Shown: positions 51,061-61,973, counted from the first letter of the stretch. The stretch: DNA of 64,000 bases from Xanthomonas vesicatoria ATCC 35937 (GCF_001908725.1 NZ_CP018725.1:3286001-3350000); one strand, 5' to 3'. Made by a program: numbers and translations. Notes: generated by a model from the sequence alone, not told the origin.

Positions 51061-51162
51061 GTGGGAATAGGTTCTTCCTATCTAATATCAGTCGCTTACC
51101 TGATAGCCGGGGCCACGCCCGGCGTCGATGCTGGTGGTGTTATCCCACTGTTGAGCAGGCGT
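51005..51162. promoter_or_regulatory. Region between attI and the integrase gene
   Basis: 158 bp expected to hold the integrase promoter and the cassette promoter. I see no clear LexA box (CTGT-N8-ACAG) and no convincing promoter hexamers. Confidence 0.35.
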
Positions 51163-52182
51163 ATGAATTACACCCAGAAAGATGGAGGTGTAACAGCCCG
51201 ATCGGGGCCGAAGTTGTTGGATCAGGTGCGCGATCGGCTGCGGGTTCGGCACTACAGCCTGCGTACCGAGCAGGCCTATCTGAGCTGGATACGCCGCTTC
51301 ATTCTGGCCAGCGGCAGGCGCCATCCGGCCCAAATGGGGCAGGCGGAAGTCGAGGCGTTCCTCACACGGCTCGCAACCGATGGGCAGGTGTCCGCGGGAA
51401 CGCAGAACCAGGCGTTGGCGGCGCTGTTGTTTCTCTACCGCGAGGTGCTGCGCATCGAGCTGCCGTGGATGGAAAACCTGGTGCGCGCCAAGCGGCCCCG
51501 GCGCATCCCGGTGGTGCTTTCGCGTGAGGAAGTTGCACGCCTGCTCGCCGCGCTGGAGGGGCCGTGCTGGTTGATGGCCAGCCTGCTCTACGGCAGCGGC
51601 ATGCGTCTGCTGGAATGCCTGCGGCTGCGCATCAAGGACGTGGACGACGCGCGTGGCGAGATCGTGGTACGCGATGGCAAAGGCGGTAAGGATCGGCGGG
51701 TGCCGCTTCCACGCAGCCTGAAAGAGGTGCTACAGCGGCAACGCGAACGGGCATTGCTGCTGCATGCGGCTGATCTGGCGGCCGGCACAGGACGGGTCTT
51801 CCTGCCGCATGCCCTGGCACGCAAATATCCCAATGCCGGCGCCGAACCGGGATGGCAGTACCTGTTTCCGTCTGCGCGCCAGTCGCGGGATCCGCGCAGT
51901 GGTCGGGTCGGTCGCCATCACGTGTCCGAGGAAGTCCTGCAGCGTGCAGTGCAGATGGCGCGCCGGCATGCCGGCATCGTCAAGCCGGCCACCTGCCACA
52001 CGTTGAGGCATTCGTTCGCGACGCATTTGCTGGAGGCGGGCCACGACATCCGCACGGTGCAGGAGCTATTGGGTCACAAGGATGTGGCCACCACGCAGAT
52101 CTATACGCATGTGTTGGGCTGCGGTGCGTCTGCGGTGCGTAGTCCACTTGATAGGCTCGGCCTCACCGGGAGTGACGCGTAA
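51163..52182 (+). CDS. intI: Integron integrase IntI (tyrosine recombinase)
   Basis: 339 residues, full length. N-terminal SAM-like domain ([38 protein letters not shown]) and catalytic domain with Arg in [20 protein letters not shown], the integron-specific extra helix region ([40 protein letters not shown]), [16 protein letters not shown] and the nucleophile Tyr in TTQIYTHVL. All catalytic residues are present, so it may be active; many Xanthomonas copies are described as broken. Start ATG 51163 ([10 protein letters not shown]). It faces away from the cassettes and toward ilvD. Confidence 0.92.
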   Translation: MNYTQKDGGVTARSGPKLLDQVRDRLRVRHYSLRTEQAYLSWIRRFILASGRRHPAQMGQAEVEAFLTRLATDGQVSAGTQNQALAALLFLYREVLRIELPWMENLVRAKRPRRIPVVLSREEVARLLAALEGPCWLMASLLYGSGMRLLECLRLRIKDVDDARGEIVVRDGKGGKDRRVPLPRSLKEVLQRQRERALLLHAADLAAGTGRVFLPHALARKYPNAGAEPGWQYLFPSARQSRDPRSGRVGRHHVSEEVLQRAVQMARRHAGIVKPATCHTLRHSFATHLLEAGHDIRTVQELLGHKDVATTQIYTHVLGCGASAVRSPLDRLGLTGSDA

Positions 52183-52294
52183 GGCCAAGCCGGCGGTGGA
52201 TGCGCGGTCTTGGGGCGCAGGTGCTGCTCCGTTGCCGAAGCGTTTCCCTGTAGACGGCGATAGAACCGACGCCGGTGAAATTCGCCCGAATGCC

Positions 52295-54133
52295 TCAGCC
52301 GTCCAGCAGCGCCTTGTCGCGCACTGCGCCCTTGTCCGCGCTAGTCGCCAACAACGCATATGCCTTCAACGCTGTGGTGACCTTACGCGGACGCACCTCC
52401 ACCGGTTTCCAGCCCTGGGCATCTTGCTCTGCACGACGCAGGGCAAGTTCTTCGTCCGAAATCAGCAGGTTGATCGAACGATTCGGGATGTCGATCAGGA
52501 TCTTGTCGCCACCGCGCACCAGGCCGATCGCCCCGCCTGCCGCCGCTTCCGGTGAAGTATGGCCAATCGACAGACCCGAGGTGCCGCCGGAGAAGCGGCC
52601 ATCGGTGAGCAGGGCACATTGCTTGCCCAGGCCCTTGGATTTGAGATAGCTGGTGGGGTACAGCATTTCCTGCATGCCGGGGCCGCCCTTGGGGCCTTCG
52701 TAGCGGATCACGACGATGTCGCCGGCTTTTACTTCGTCGGCAAGGATGCCCTTGACCGCCGAATCCTGGCTCTCGAACACGCGGGCGTTGCCTTCGAAGA
52801 CATGGATGGATTCGTCCACGCCCGCGGTCTTCACCACGCAGCCGTCGCGTGCGATGTTGCCGTAGAGCACGGCCAGGCCGCCTTCCTGCGAGAACGCGTG
52901 GGCGACATCGCGGATGCAGCCCTCGCTGCGGTCGGTATCCAGGCTGTCCCAGCGCGTGGCCTGGCTGAAGGCGATCTGCGTGGGAATGCCGGCCGGGCCG
53001 GCCTTGTAGAACGTATGCACCTTGTCATCGCCGGTCTGGGTGACGTCCCATTGCGCGATGGCATCGGCCAGGCTGCGTGCGTGCACCGTGGCGGCGTTGG
53101 TATGCAGTAAACCGCCGCGTGCCAGCTCGCCAAGAATGGCCATGATGCCGCCGGCGCGATGCACGTCCTCGATGTGGTACTTGGGCGTGTTCGGCGCCAC
53201 CTTGCACAGCTGCGGCACGCGCTTGGACAGGCGGTCGATGTCGCGCATGCCGAACGGCACCTCGCCTTCCTGCGCGGCGGCGAGCAGATGCAGGATGGTG
53301 TTGGTCGAGCCACCCATGGCGATATCCAGCGTCATCGCATTTTCGAAGGCTTCGAAGGTGGCGATGCCGCGCGGCAATGCGGTGGGATCTTCGCCGCCAT
53401 ACCAGCGGTGGCACAGTTCCACCGCGACACGGCCGGCACGCAGGAATAGTTGTTCGCGGTCGGCATGCGTGGCCACCACGGTGCCGTTGCCGGGCAGCGA
53501 CAGGCCCAGCGCTTCGGTCAGGCAGTTCATCGAGTTGGCGGTGAACATGCCAGAGCACGAACCGCAGGTGGGACAGGCGCTGCGCTCGAACTCGGCCACC
53601 TTTTCGTCGGAGGCGCTGTCGTCGGCGGCGATCACCATCGCATCGATCAGATCGAGCTTATGTTCGGCCAGCTTGGTCTTGCCGGCTTCCATCGGCCCGC
53701 CAGAGACGAACACGGTGGGGATATTCAGCCGCAGCGCGGCCATCAACATGCCGGGGGTGATCTTGTCGCAATTGGAAATGCACACCAGCGCGTCGGCGCA
53801 ATGCGCGTTGACCATGTATTCGACCGAGTCGGCGATGATCTCGCGGCTGGGCAGCGAATACAGCATGCCGTCATGGCCCATCGCGATGCCGTCGTCCACG
53901 GCGATGGTGTCGAACTCCTTGGCCACGCCGCCAACGCGCTCGATCTCGCGCGCGACCAGCTGACCGAGATCCTTCAGGTGCACATGCCCGGGCACGAACT
54001 GGGTGAAGGAATTGGCGATGGCGATGATGGGCTTGTGGAAGTCGCCATCCTGCATGCCAGTGGCGCGCCACAGTGCGCGTGCGCCAGCCATGTTGCGGCC
54101 GTGGGTGGAGGTCTTGGAGCGGTATTCGGGCAT
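52295..54133 (-). CDS. ilvD: Dihydroxy-acid dehydratase
   Basis: 612 residues. Converts 2,3-dihydroxyisovalerate and 2,3-dihydroxymethylvalerate to 2-keto acids in valine, isoleucine and leucine synthesis. Family landmarks: [34 protein letters not shown] and [20 protein letters not shown] (Fe-S Cys), [39 protein letters not shown]. It is convergent with intI (112-bp gap). ilvD is the known neighbour of Xanthomonas integrons. Confidence 0.95.
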   Translation of the reverse strand: MPEYRSKTSTHGRNMAGARALWRATGMQDGDFHKPIIAIANSFTQFVPGHVHLKDLGQLVAREIERVGGVAKEFDTIAVDDGIAMGHDGMLYSLPSREIIADSVEYMVNAHCADALVCISNCDKITPGMLMAALRLNIPTVFVSGGPMEAGKTKLAEHKLDLIDAMVIAADDSASDEKVAEFERSACPTCGSCSGMFTANSMNCLTEALGLSLPGNGTVVATHADREQLFLRAGRVAVELCHRWYGGEDPTALPRGIATFEAFENAMTLDIAMGGSTNTILHLLAAAQEGEVPFGMRDIDRLSKRVPQLCKVAPNTPKYHIEDVHRAGGIMAILGELARGGLLHTNAATVHARSLADAIAQWDVTQTGDDKVHTFYKAGPAGIPTQIAFSQATRWDSLDTDRSEGCIRDVAHAFSQEGGLAVLYGNIARDGCVVKTAGVDESIHVFEGNARVFESQDSAVKGILADEVKAGDIVVIRYEGPKGGPGMQEMLYPTSYLKSKGLGKQCALLTDGRFSGGTSGLSIGHTSPEAAAGGAIGLVRGGDKILIDIPNRSINLLISDEELALRRAEQDAQGWKPVEVRPRKVTTALKAYALLATSADKGAVRDKALLDG

Positions 54134-54536
54134 GGCGATATCGACGACTGATCAGCGAGCGGTGGCTGGCAATTAGAGCGCGTCGCGACTGTTGCTGCTG
54201 CAACCGTCCCGGCGCGTTCTGGTGATCGGTCACGGTAGCACGCAGGTGCGGGCAGGAGCGCGGCACAGGCGAGCTGGAGACGGCGAACGCGCGGCCAGGC
54301 GGACGTATGCGGCTACCCGAACCGTGTCCATTGATGCGAAGCGAAACATGCGCATTCCAGGCTGCGCGCCGTTGCGCGGGTCGCGTGCCGCCACCACAAC
54401 CACTGCGCTCACTGTCAGGCGGACCCGCGCGTTCCGCAGCATCGTCGCCAAGTACGCGGACTTTTGGTCCGCGTGCCTGGCCCACTGTCACCGGCGCTCG
54501 CTCGCTACGCTCTGCTGGCCGCTCTAAACTGCGCGC
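54134..54536. other. Gene-free stretch upstream of ilvD
   Basis: 403 bp with no supported gene. It contains an inverted repeat CGCGGAC-TTTTG-GTCCGCG near 54455-54473 and should hold the ilvD promoter. Confidence 0.45.
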
Positions 54537-54803
54537 ATGACTTCTGCCATGTTGTGCCGCGCCGGCTGCGCCGCGTGCTGCATCGCGCCCTCGATCAGTT
54601 CGCCAATTCCCGGGATGCCCAATGGCAAGCCGGCCGGGGTGGCGTGCGTACAACTGGATGCGCAGCTGGGCTGCCGGCTATTCGGGTCGCCGCAGCGCCC
54701 GGCGGTCTGCGGCAGCCTGCGGCCGTCGCTGGAGATGTGCGGCACATCGCGCGAACAGGCGCTGAGGATGCTGACGGCGCTGGAGCGCGCCACACAGCCC
54801 TGA
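54537..54803 (+). CDS. YkgJ-family cysteine-cluster protein
   Basis: 88 residues with [53 protein letters not shown] and [18 protein letters not shown]. This Cys pattern matches the YkgJ (zinc/iron-chelating) family. Metal ligand in cytosol. The gene stands alone between ilvD and a gamma-carbonic anhydrase gene. Confidence 0.78.
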   Translation: MTSAMLCRAGCAACCIAPSISSPIPGMPNGKPAGVACVQLDAQLGCRLFGSPQRPAVCGSLRPSLEMCGTSREQALRMLTALERATQP

Positions 54804-54859
54804 AGCACCAGGCCTGCGCTGGCGCGTCGACGCCAGTGAGGATCCGGCCGCGGGCCTGC

Positions 54860-55405
54860 TCAGTCGCCGGCCGGCACGCCCAGATACTGGTCCTTGAGCC
54901 GCACATAATGCTGTGCGGAGTAATGCAGGCTTTCGATTTCCCTGTCGCTGAGCGTGCGCGCCAGCCGCGCCGGATTGCCCAGCCACAATTCCGCTTCGCC
55001 AACCACCTTGCCTGGGCCTACCACCGCACCGGCGCCGACAAATCCGTAGCGTTTGATGGTGGCGCCATCCAGCACGCAGGCGCCCATGCCGATCAGGCAC
55101 AGGTCTTCGATGGTGCAGGCATGCAGGATGGTGCCGTGGCCCACGGTCACGTCGGCGCCGACGAGGGTTGGATAGCCGGCCTTGTTGAACGGGCTGTGGT
55201 GGCTGACGTGAATGATGGTGCCGTCCTGCACATTGGTGCGCGCACCGATCTGCACATGATTGACGTCGCCGCGGATCACCGTGCCCGGCCACACCGAGAC
55301 ATCGTCGCCCAGGCTCACCTTGCCGATGATGGTGCAGGCCGGGTCGACATAGACGCGGTCGCCCAGCTGTGGGGTGTGGTCCAGAAACGGGCGAATCGGG
55401 GTCAC
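54860..55405 (-). CDS. Gamma-class carbonic anhydrase family protein (YrdA-like)
   Basis: 181 residues of left-handed beta-helix with hexapeptide repeats (VWPGTVIRGDVNHVQIGART; NVQDGTIIHVSHHSPF; VTVGHGTILHACTIED). Zinc ligand His residues are in IIHVSHH and VGHGTILHAC. I prefer GTG 55405 (MTPIRPFLDHTP), which has GGAGAG 7 nt upstream, over TTG 55420. Carbonic anhydrase activity is not certain for this subgroup. Confidence 0.82.
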   Translation of the reverse strand: MTPIRPFLDHTPQLGDRVYVDPACTIIGKVSLGDDVSVWPGTVIRGDVNHVQIGARTNVQDGTIIHVSHHSPFNKAGYPTLVGADVTVGHGTILHACTIEDLCLIGMGACVLDGATIKRYGFVGAGAVVGPGKVVGEAELWLGNPARLARTLSDREIESLHYSAQHYVRLKDQYLGVPAGD

Positions 55406-56294
55406 GGCACTCTCCGGCAAGTCAGCGTGCCGCCAACTGCGGACACGGGTGGATGATACCTGTGCGGTGCATGTTGCTGCGGCGGTGCTGCGCGATGGGT
55501 GCAGGTGGCATAGATGCGCGCTGTGGATGCGTTGGAGGCAGCGCGTTTCGATGCGTGTGGGCGAGCTATGGTGTCGCGCATGTGAGCCGGAGTTTCGACG
55601 TCACGCACGGTGTTGTTGCATGCGCATGCTGTCTCTCCCGCGCTATGACAGACGGGCAGCGCGTTCGTAAATCACGAGGCGTGCAGGTGCGGAACAGCTG
55701 ACAAAACGCGTGCGCGACCGACAGGCGGGCGCGTCCGTCCGGTCATCGGAATCGGCATGGGCTACTCGTAGTCCCCCGATTCTGAGTGCGCAGTCCATTG
55801 CCATCTGGCGGTTGCTCGCCAGAATGTGTCAGCTGCCATGAGCCGAAAGATCCTTGTTGCCGTGACATTCGCCGATGAAGTGCCTTATGCAAGGTGGCGC
55901 GACATTCCGAACAAGCGCCGCACACTCGCGTTAAGCGCGATCTCAAACAGCTAAGCGGTTAACGATGCGGCCAACAACGCTGCAGCGCGACGGATCTGAT
56001 CACCAGTCGCGCTTCATTGCTTGAGGCGCAGCCGCCAACGCAGACGCCACATCCGAACGCAGCGCTGCACAAGCGAAGTCCATCAGGCTTGCATCCGATA
56101 AGCGCACAGCACTGCGGTAATCGGCCTTGAACGGCACCTGTCACTGGCCTAGCGTGCATGCTGCTGCCACCCACCGGTCGCGGCTGCCGCGTGCACAAGA
56201 TCTGCAAGGTTGCGCGGACGTGGCCTCCCCTGTCGCAGGCCCGATGCAAGAGCCCCAACGCGACGCCACCCCAGCTCTCTCACAGGACACGCCA
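55406..56294. other. Gene-free stretch before the AAHS transporter
   Basis: About 890 bp. Open frames here lack domains and ribosome-binding sites. An ATG at 56244 could extend the transporter gene. Confidence 0.45.
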
Positions 56295-57605
56295 ATGCTC
56301 CAGAGCACGCCAACACCCACGCACTTCGCCTTGGAGCGGATGACGCCATTCCAGTGGAGGGCCGTGGCGGTGTGCGTGCTGCTGACGATGCTCGACGGCT
56401 TCGACGTGATGGCAATGGCGTTCACCGCCCCGCACGTGTCGGCCGACTGGCAACTGTCGGGCAAGCTGCTGGGGGTGCTGTTCAGTGCCGGGCTGGTCGG
56501 CATGGCAGTGGGCTCGCTGTTGCTGGCGCCGTTGGCAGACCGCATCGGCCGGCGTGCGCTGATCCTGGTGTGTCTGGCCATCCTGACCGTGGGCATGGGC
56601 GCATCCGCACTGGCCGGCAACGCCTGGCAGCTGGGCGCGCTACGGGCGTTCACCGGGATCGGGATCGGCGGCATGCTGGCCTGCGTGGCGGTGACCGCTG
56701 CCGAATATTCCACAGCTCGGTGGCGCAGTACGGCAACGGTGCTGCAGGCCACCGGCTACCCGGTGGGGGCGACAATCGGGGGCGCGATCGCAGCGCTGCT
56801 GTTACAGCATTGGTCCTGGCCATCGGTGTTCTGGCTGGGCGCGCTTGGCGCGCTGCTCTGCGTGCCGTTGGTGCTGGCCTGTTTGCCCGAGTCGCTGGAA
56901 TTTCTGATTGCCCGCCGGCCGGCCGGCGCACATGCGCGTTTCAATGCGGTGTTGGCACGCATGGGGATGCCGCCGCATCCCCAGTTGCCGTTGCCACCGG
57001 CGCAAGCCGCCGGGCAGGCGCAGGGTTATGCGGCTCTGTTCGTCGGTCCCATGCGGCGGCCATCGCTGCTGATCGCGCTGGCATTTTTCCTGCTGATGTT
57101 CGGGTTCTATTTTGTGCTCAGCTGGACACCCAAACTGCTAGTGACGACCGGCCTGTCGGCAGCCCAGGGCGTCACCGGCGGGGTGCTTCTGAATCTGGGC
57201 GGCATCGTCGGCGGCACGGTGTTCAGTTGGCTGGCCCTGCGCGGCCGCTTGTCGCCGCTGACAGCCGGCGCGCTGGTCATGATGGCAGTGGCGATGGTCG
57301 CGTTCGGGCTGAGCAGTACGGTGTTGCACTGGGCATTCGCCACCGCGCTGCTGACCGGCGCGGCCATGAGCGCTGCGATGGGCGGGCTGTATGCAGTGGC
57401 GCCGGTGGTCTTCACGGCGGCGGTGCGCTCCACCGGTATGGGCTGGGCGATTGGTGTGGGGCGATTTGGCGCGATTGTGTCGCCGCTATGCGCCGGGGTC
57501 CTGCTGGATGCTGGGTGGTCGCCGGCCATGTTGTATCTGGCCTGCAGCGTGCCGTTGCTGTTCGCTGCCGCCGCGGTGGTGGCGATGCGCCTGCCGGATC
57601 GCTGA
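56295..57605 (+). CDS. MFS transporter, aromatic acid:H+ symporter (AAHS) type
   Basis: 436 residues, 12 hydrophobic segments. FALERMTPFQWRAVAVCVLL, TMLDGFDVMAMAFTAP (AAHS signature DGxD), LLAPLADRIGRRALILV, and EYSTARWRSTATV. Family members import 4-hydroxybenzoate, vanillate and related acids. ATG 56295 gives a normal N-terminus; 56244 adds 17 residues. It lies upstream of the aromatic catabolic genes, with an HD-GYP gene between. Confidence 0.83.
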   Translation: MLQSTPTPTHFALERMTPFQWRAVAVCVLLTMLDGFDVMAMAFTAPHVSADWQLSGKLLGVLFSAGLVGMAVGSLLLAPLADRIGRRALILVCLAILTVGMGASALAGNAWQLGALRAFTGIGIGGMLACVAVTAAEYSTARWRSTATVLQATGYPVGATIGGAIAALLLQHWSWPSVFWLGALGALLCVPLVLACLPESLEFLIARRPAGAHARFNAVLARMGMPPHPQLPLPPAQAAGQAQGYAALFVGPMRRPSLLIALAFFLLMFGFYFVLSWTPKLLVTTGLSAAQGVTGGVLLNLGGIVGGTVFSWLALRGRLSPLTAGALVMMAVAMVAFGLSSTVLHWAFATALLTGAAMSAAMGGLYAVAPVVFTAAVRSTGMGWAIGVGRFGAIVSPLCAGVLLDAGWSPAMLYLACSVPLLFAAAAVVAMRLPDR

Positions 57606-57713
57606 ACTGCTCAGCCTGCAGGTCAAAACCGCGCCGACCAAGCAGCCGAGCTTTGCGCCGGCTAGCCAAAGAAATCGCAACGCCTGCCGATAACTTCGAA
57701 GACCGCCAAGCCC

Positions 57714-58997
57714 GTGGCGGACTCTTCCGTGGACATCGTGCAGACCAGCGCCGGCATGCTCAGAACCATCGACTCCGACCAACTCCGCCCTGGCATGTAT
57801 GTCTGCAAGCTGCTGGGCGCCTGGGTGCACCATCCGTTTTGGAAGACATCGTTTCTGGTCGATTCCGACGATGTGGACAAGATCCATGGCAGCCGGATCG
57901 AGCAGCTGGTGATCGACACCGCACGCGGGCTGGATGTGGATGCGGGTACAACCGTCGACCAGCAGGACGCCGGCGATGCGCCGCCGCAACCGCCGCCGGA
58001 GCCGGAGCCGGAACCTGCTCCCACCGCGCGCAGTACCCGCACCGGCAGCGTCACCGCTCAGGTCGGTATCGAGGCCGAAGTGGTACGTGCGCGGCGTATC
58101 TTCGAAGACGGTCGTGACACCGTGGAAGCGATGTTTCGTGACGTGCGGCTGGGCCGCACCGTCGACACCGAGGCCGCCATGCCATTGGTGGAAGCGATCA
58201 ACGATTCGGTGCTGCGTCATCCGCAGGCCTTGATCAGCGTGGCGCGGCTGAAGACCGCAGACGACTACACCTATCTGCATTCGATGGCCGTGGCCGGGCT
58301 GATGAGCGGGCTGGCACGGCAGCTCGGTTTGCCCGACGGCCAGGTCGTGGAAGCGGCGATGGGGGGGCTGCTGCATGACATGGGCAAGGCGGTAACGCCG
58401 CTGGACATTCTCAACAAGCCCGGACGCCTGACCGACGATGAGATGGACGTGATGCGTCAGCATCCGCTGGATGGACATCGCCTGTTGGTGGCCGGCGGCG
58501 TACAGAACGCGGTGGTCCTGGAAATTGCGCTGCATCATCACGAAAAGATGGATGGCAGCGGGTATCCGAGCCGTCTGGTCGGCGAAGAGATCTCGCTGAT
58601 GTCGCGCATGGGCGCGGTATGTGATGTCTACGATGCCATCAGCTCGGACCGGCCCTACAAGCGCGGCTGGGACCCGGCCGAATCGCTCAAGCAGATGGCG
58701 TCCTGGAAGGGGCACTTCGACCCGACGATCTTTCAGGCGTTCGTGCGCCGGCTGGGTATCTATCCGGTGGGCTCGCTGGTGCGCCTGGAATCGCAGAAGC
58801 TGGCGGTGGTGATCGAGCAAAGCCCGGATGCGCTGCTCAAGCCGAAGGTGCGCGTGTTCTACTCGGCCAAGCTGCGCAGCCACGTGCTGGTGCAGGACAT
58901 CGACCTGTCGCGGCCCGACTGCCAGGACCGCATCGCGCAGATGGAAAGCCCGACCGACTGGGGCTTCCGCGATCTAGAGAAGCTCTGGCTGCCATAA
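57714..58997 (+). CDS. HD-GYP domain protein with DUF3391
   Basis: 427 residues. An N-terminal DUF3391 (LRTIDSDQLRPGMYVCKLLG) is followed by a Pro/Glu-rich linker (PPQPPPEPEPEPAP) and an HD-GYP domain. HD: HSMAVAGLM and GGLLHDMGKAVTP; GYP: HHHEKMDGSGYPSRL. HD-GYP proteins hydrolyse cyclic-di-GMP. The conserved residues are intact. Start may be GTG 57714 or ATG 57756 (MLRTIDS). Confidence 0.87.
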   Translation: MADSSVDIVQTSAGMLRTIDSDQLRPGMYVCKLLGAWVHHPFWKTSFLVDSDDVDKIHGSRIEQLVIDTARGLDVDAGTTVDQQDAGDAPPQPPPEPEPEPAPTARSTRTGSVTAQVGIEAEVVRARRIFEDGRDTVEAMFRDVRLGRTVDTEAAMPLVEAINDSVLRHPQALISVARLKTADDYTYLHSMAVAGLMSGLARQLGLPDGQVVEAAMGGLLHDMGKAVTPLDILNKPGRLTDDEMDVMRQHPLDGHRLLVAGGVQNAVVLEIALHHHEKMDGSGYPSRLVGEEISLMSRMGAVCDVYDAISSDRPYKRGWDPAESLKQMASWKGHFDPTIFQAFVRRLGIYPVGSLVRLESQKLAVVIEQSPDALLKPKVRVFYSAKLRSHVLVQDIDLSRPDCQDRIAQMESPTDWGFRDLEKLWLP

Positions 58998-59546
58998 GCG
59001 CGCTGCGCACTGCAGCGTTGCCGGGCGTTGCATGCGCGAGGTGCAGTCGCGTGCATCAACTGCCCCACGCTGCTGCGGCTTTCTGGGTGACGCCGGCAGC
59101 GACCTCCATGCTGCCGGACAGCGTAGACACCCGCAAAGAACGATGGCCCTGGCGCCTGGGCGGCGTCCGCCTGCCGTACCGCCTGGCTGGCACCCGTGCG
59201 GGCTAGCGAGCACGACCATGCTGCGCTGCAGCTTGGCAATGTAGTTATGAGCCATAACTATTACGGAACGCAATCACTTGCCGACCGGATCTCATGTCCA
59301 AGCCGTGCCTGGATCATCGCCGCCCATCGCACAGCGCAGCGTCGTACCGCTGCCCGGCGCGCGCGTGGAAAGGCGGTGCGGCGGCGGCACGCACATGCGC
59401 ACAGTCATCGCACTTGCCGGCAGCCTGCATGTGCACATTGCCGGGCCTGGCCGCGTCTACAATGCGCTGCACGCCGGGGATCGGCGTTGCGGACCGGGCG
59501 CATGGCGCGTCCCGCTCCGCCCGCTGCCTTTGTCGCGAGAACCGTC
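58998..59546. other. Gene-free stretch with an operator-like palindrome
   Basis: 549 bp before the MarR gene. No gene is supported. It holds a perfect palindrome at 59242-59260. Confidence 0.5.
59242..59260. promoter_or_regulatory. Perfect palindrome TAGTTATG-AGC-CATAACTA
   Basis: 8-bp arms with a 3-nt spacer, in an AT-rich island of a GC-rich region, about 290 bp upstream of the MarR gene. Size and symmetry fit a MarR-family operator. Confidence 0.5.
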
Positions 59547-60023
59547 ATGCCCGCTACTGCCACTGCTGCACCGTTGCCCGACGCCATCACTGCGGTGGAC
59601 CAGGCGCGCCTGCTGCGATTGCTGGGCTACCGCATTACCCGCACCGAGCTGCTGGTGCGCCGGATGTTTCAGGAATGCGTTGCCGCCTTCGATCTGAAGC
59701 CGGTCGACTTCTCGTTGCTGATGCTGGTGGATGGCAATCCGGGCATCAACCAGCGCCAGATCGGCGACGTGCTGCATGTCTCACCGCCGAACCTGGCCAT
59801 CGTGGTGGCGCGGCTGGTCAAGCGCCGTCTGCTGCGGCAGGTGCGCGGGCGGCAGGACCGGCGCATGCAGCATCTGTCGTTGACGCCGGCCGGCGTCACC
59901 CTGCTGACCGATGCCGAAGCCGAAGTGCTGCGCATGGAACAGCAGCTCAGTGCGGTGCTCGGCACCAGCGAAGCGCCGCTGCTGCGCGCGCTCGATCGCC
60001 TGGATCGGCTCGACACGCTGTAA
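59547..60023 (+). CDS. MarR-family regulator of the aromatic gene cluster
   Basis: 158 residues. Winged helix with INQRQIGDVLHVSPPNLAIV (recognition helix), LVKRRLLRQVRGRQDRRMQH (wing) and LSLTPAGVTLLTDAEAEVL. MarR proteins near aromatic genes usually sense the aromatic substrate or its CoA ester. It precedes the outer membrane and dehydrogenase genes in the same direction. ATG 59547 taken from the domain start. Confidence 0.84.
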   Translation: MPATATAAPLPDAITAVDQARLLRLLGYRITRTELLVRRMFQECVAAFDLKPVDFSLLMLVDGNPGINQRQIGDVLHVSPPNLAIVVARLVKRRLLRQVRGRQDRRMQHLSLTPAGVTLLTDAEAEVLRMEQQLSAVLGTSEAPLLRALDRLDRLDTL

Positions 60024-60151
60024 GCCCCCTGCGCCGGCCCTCTGCCGGCCTTACCAACGTCTTGATGGCACGTGCCGTACGCAGCGCGGGGATCGCCCCT
60101 GCCTGATCGCGTGCCAGGTGGCATGCCCGCTGTTTCCTTCCAACGCTGGAG

Positions 60152-61172
60152 ATGTGCGCAGTGATTCGACCCTCGGTGGTGCGTGGCGTGGCTGGACGGA
60201 CGGCGTGGCGGGTGCGTGCAGCCCTGGGCATCGTTGGGCTGCTTGCGAGCGGGGCAGCGCTTGGGCAGGGCGTGCCGCAGAGCATGACGTTGAGCAACGG
60301 CCTGAACACCGGTGGGACAAGTTTTCTGGATGGCTTTACCCGCACCACGCCCGGCTGGGCGGTGGTCACCTATCTGCGCCAGACCTCGCTGGATGCAGTC
60401 AAGGACGCACGTGGCGACGATGTGCCGGTGTTCGACAATCCGCGCATCGACTCGACACTGCTGCTGACCCAGGGTCGCGTACGTCACGCCCTATAAGCTG
60501 TTCGGTGGCGCGCTCGGCATCAATACGCTGCTGCCGCTGGTCAATCTGGATGCCTCGTTCGGCCGCAACAGCATCGCCAACTTGCGCGACAACGGCGCCG
60601 GGGTGGGCGACCTGACCTTCGGCCCGTATCTGCAGATGCTGCCGGTGATGCGCGACGGGCGGCCGGTGTTTTCGCAGCGCTTCGAGTTCAACGCGGTGGC
60701 ACCGATCGGTAAGTTCGATCGCGACCGCGATCTCAACCAGGGCGCGGGCTATTGGTCGCTGATCCCCAATTACGCAGTCACGGTGCTACCTACGCCCAAC
60801 TGGGAAATCAGCGCGCGCCTGAATTACGTCTACAACTTTCGCAGCGAACGCCGGCCCAACCTGCCCGGCGGGTTTGCCTTCCGCAACGGACAGGCCGGCG
60901 ATGCGGGCTGGATCAACCTCGCCACGTCCTGGGAAGTGGTGCCGGACGTGCGGTTCGGCATCAACGCGTATTACCTCACCCAATTTCGCGATAACCGCAC
61001 CAATGGCCAGCGCGTTCCCGACAGCCGCCAGCGCGTGTTCTACGCCGGGCCGGGAGGCGTGTGGCGGTTCGATGCCAACAACATCCTGTTCGCCAATCTT
61101 TACCTGCCGGTGGAAGTCAGAAACGCGGCTTCCGGCAACAACGTCAACCTGCAGTACGTCCATGTGTTCTAG
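60152..61172 (+). pseudogene. Frameshifted outer-membrane MetA-pathway-type protein
   Basis: Two frames together make one protein of about 339 codons. Frame 1 has a signal peptide (LGIVGLLASGAALGQG) and QSMTLSNGLNTGGTSFLDGF, ending at 60496. The second continues from about 60475 with YVTPYKLFGGALGINTLLPL, FGRNSIANLRDNGAGVGDLT and GGVWRFDANNILFANLYLP. It resembles the phenol-degradation (MetA) outer-membrane family, thought to aid uptake of hydrophobic aromatics. The shift lies near 60465-60480. A sequencing error is possible. Confidence 0.72.
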
Positions 61173-61205
61173 CGCCGGCGCAGCCGGCTCCTACGGAGGG
61201 TGGCA

Positions 61206-61973
61206 ATGAATTTGCAGAACAAGACGATCGTCGTGACCGGTGTGGCGTCGGGCATCGGCGCAGAGGTTGCGCGGCTTGCGCGGTTCCACGGCGCCACGGT
61301 GATCGGTGTTGATCGCACACCGGTGCAGATGACACTCCACGGTTTCCATCAGGCCGACCTGGGCGACCCGGCTTCCATCGATGCGCTGGTGCGCGCGCTG
61401 CCGCAGCAGATCGATGCGCTGGCCAACGTGGCCGGCGTGCCGGGTACCGCTCCGCTGGATGTGGTGGCACGCGTCAATTACCTGGGGCTGCGTCATCTGA
61501 GCCAGGCGCTGTTGCCGCGCATCGCCTCCGGCGGCAGCATCATCAATGTCGCGTCGATCCTGGGCGCCGAATGGCCGCAGCGGCTGGACCTGCATAAGCA
61601 ATTGGCCGCCACCGAGAGTTTCGACGCCGGCACCCAATGGCTTGCCGCGCATCCGGTTGCGCATGACACCTGCTATCAATACTTCAAGGAAGCGTTGATC
61701 GTATGGACGTTGCTGCAATCGCGGTCGTGGTTTGCCGAGCGCGGTGTGCGCGTCAACAACGTCTCGCCCGGGCCGGTCTTTACCCCGATCCTCGGCGATT
61801 TCGCAGCCATGCTGGGCGAGGAGCGCGTCAAGGAGGATGCCAAGCGCATGACCCGCCCGGCGTATGCCGACGAAGTGGCCGAGGCCATCGTGTTTCTCGC
61901 ATCCGATGCGGCGCGCTGGATCAACGGCATCACGCTGCCGGTCGATGGCGGCCTCGCGTCCACCACCCTGTAA
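61206..61973 (+). CDS. SDR oxidoreductase, coniferyl-alcohol-dehydrogenase-like
   Basis: 255 residues. IVVTGVASGIGAEVARLARF at the cofactor site, ANVAGVPGTAPLDVVARVNY, and CYQYFKEALIVWTLLQSRSW, where the catalytic Tyr is in a YxxxK motif (YFKEA, slightly unusual). The sequence resembles coniferyl alcohol dehydrogenase. GGAGG lies 7 nt upstream of ATG 61206. It lies 33 bp before the aldehyde dehydrogenase gene. Confidence 0.75.
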   Translation: MNLQNKTIVVTGVASGIGAEVARLARFHGATVIGVDRTPVQMTLHGFHQADLGDPASIDALVRALPQQIDALANVAGVPGTAPLDVVARVNYLGLRHLSQALLPRIASGGSIINVASILGAEWPQRLDLHKQLAATESFDAGTQWLAAHPVAHDTCYQYFKEALIVWTLLQSRSWFAERGVRVNNVSPGPVFTPILGDFAAMLGEERVKEDAKRMTRPAYADEVAEAIVFLASDAARWINGITLPVDGGLASTTL

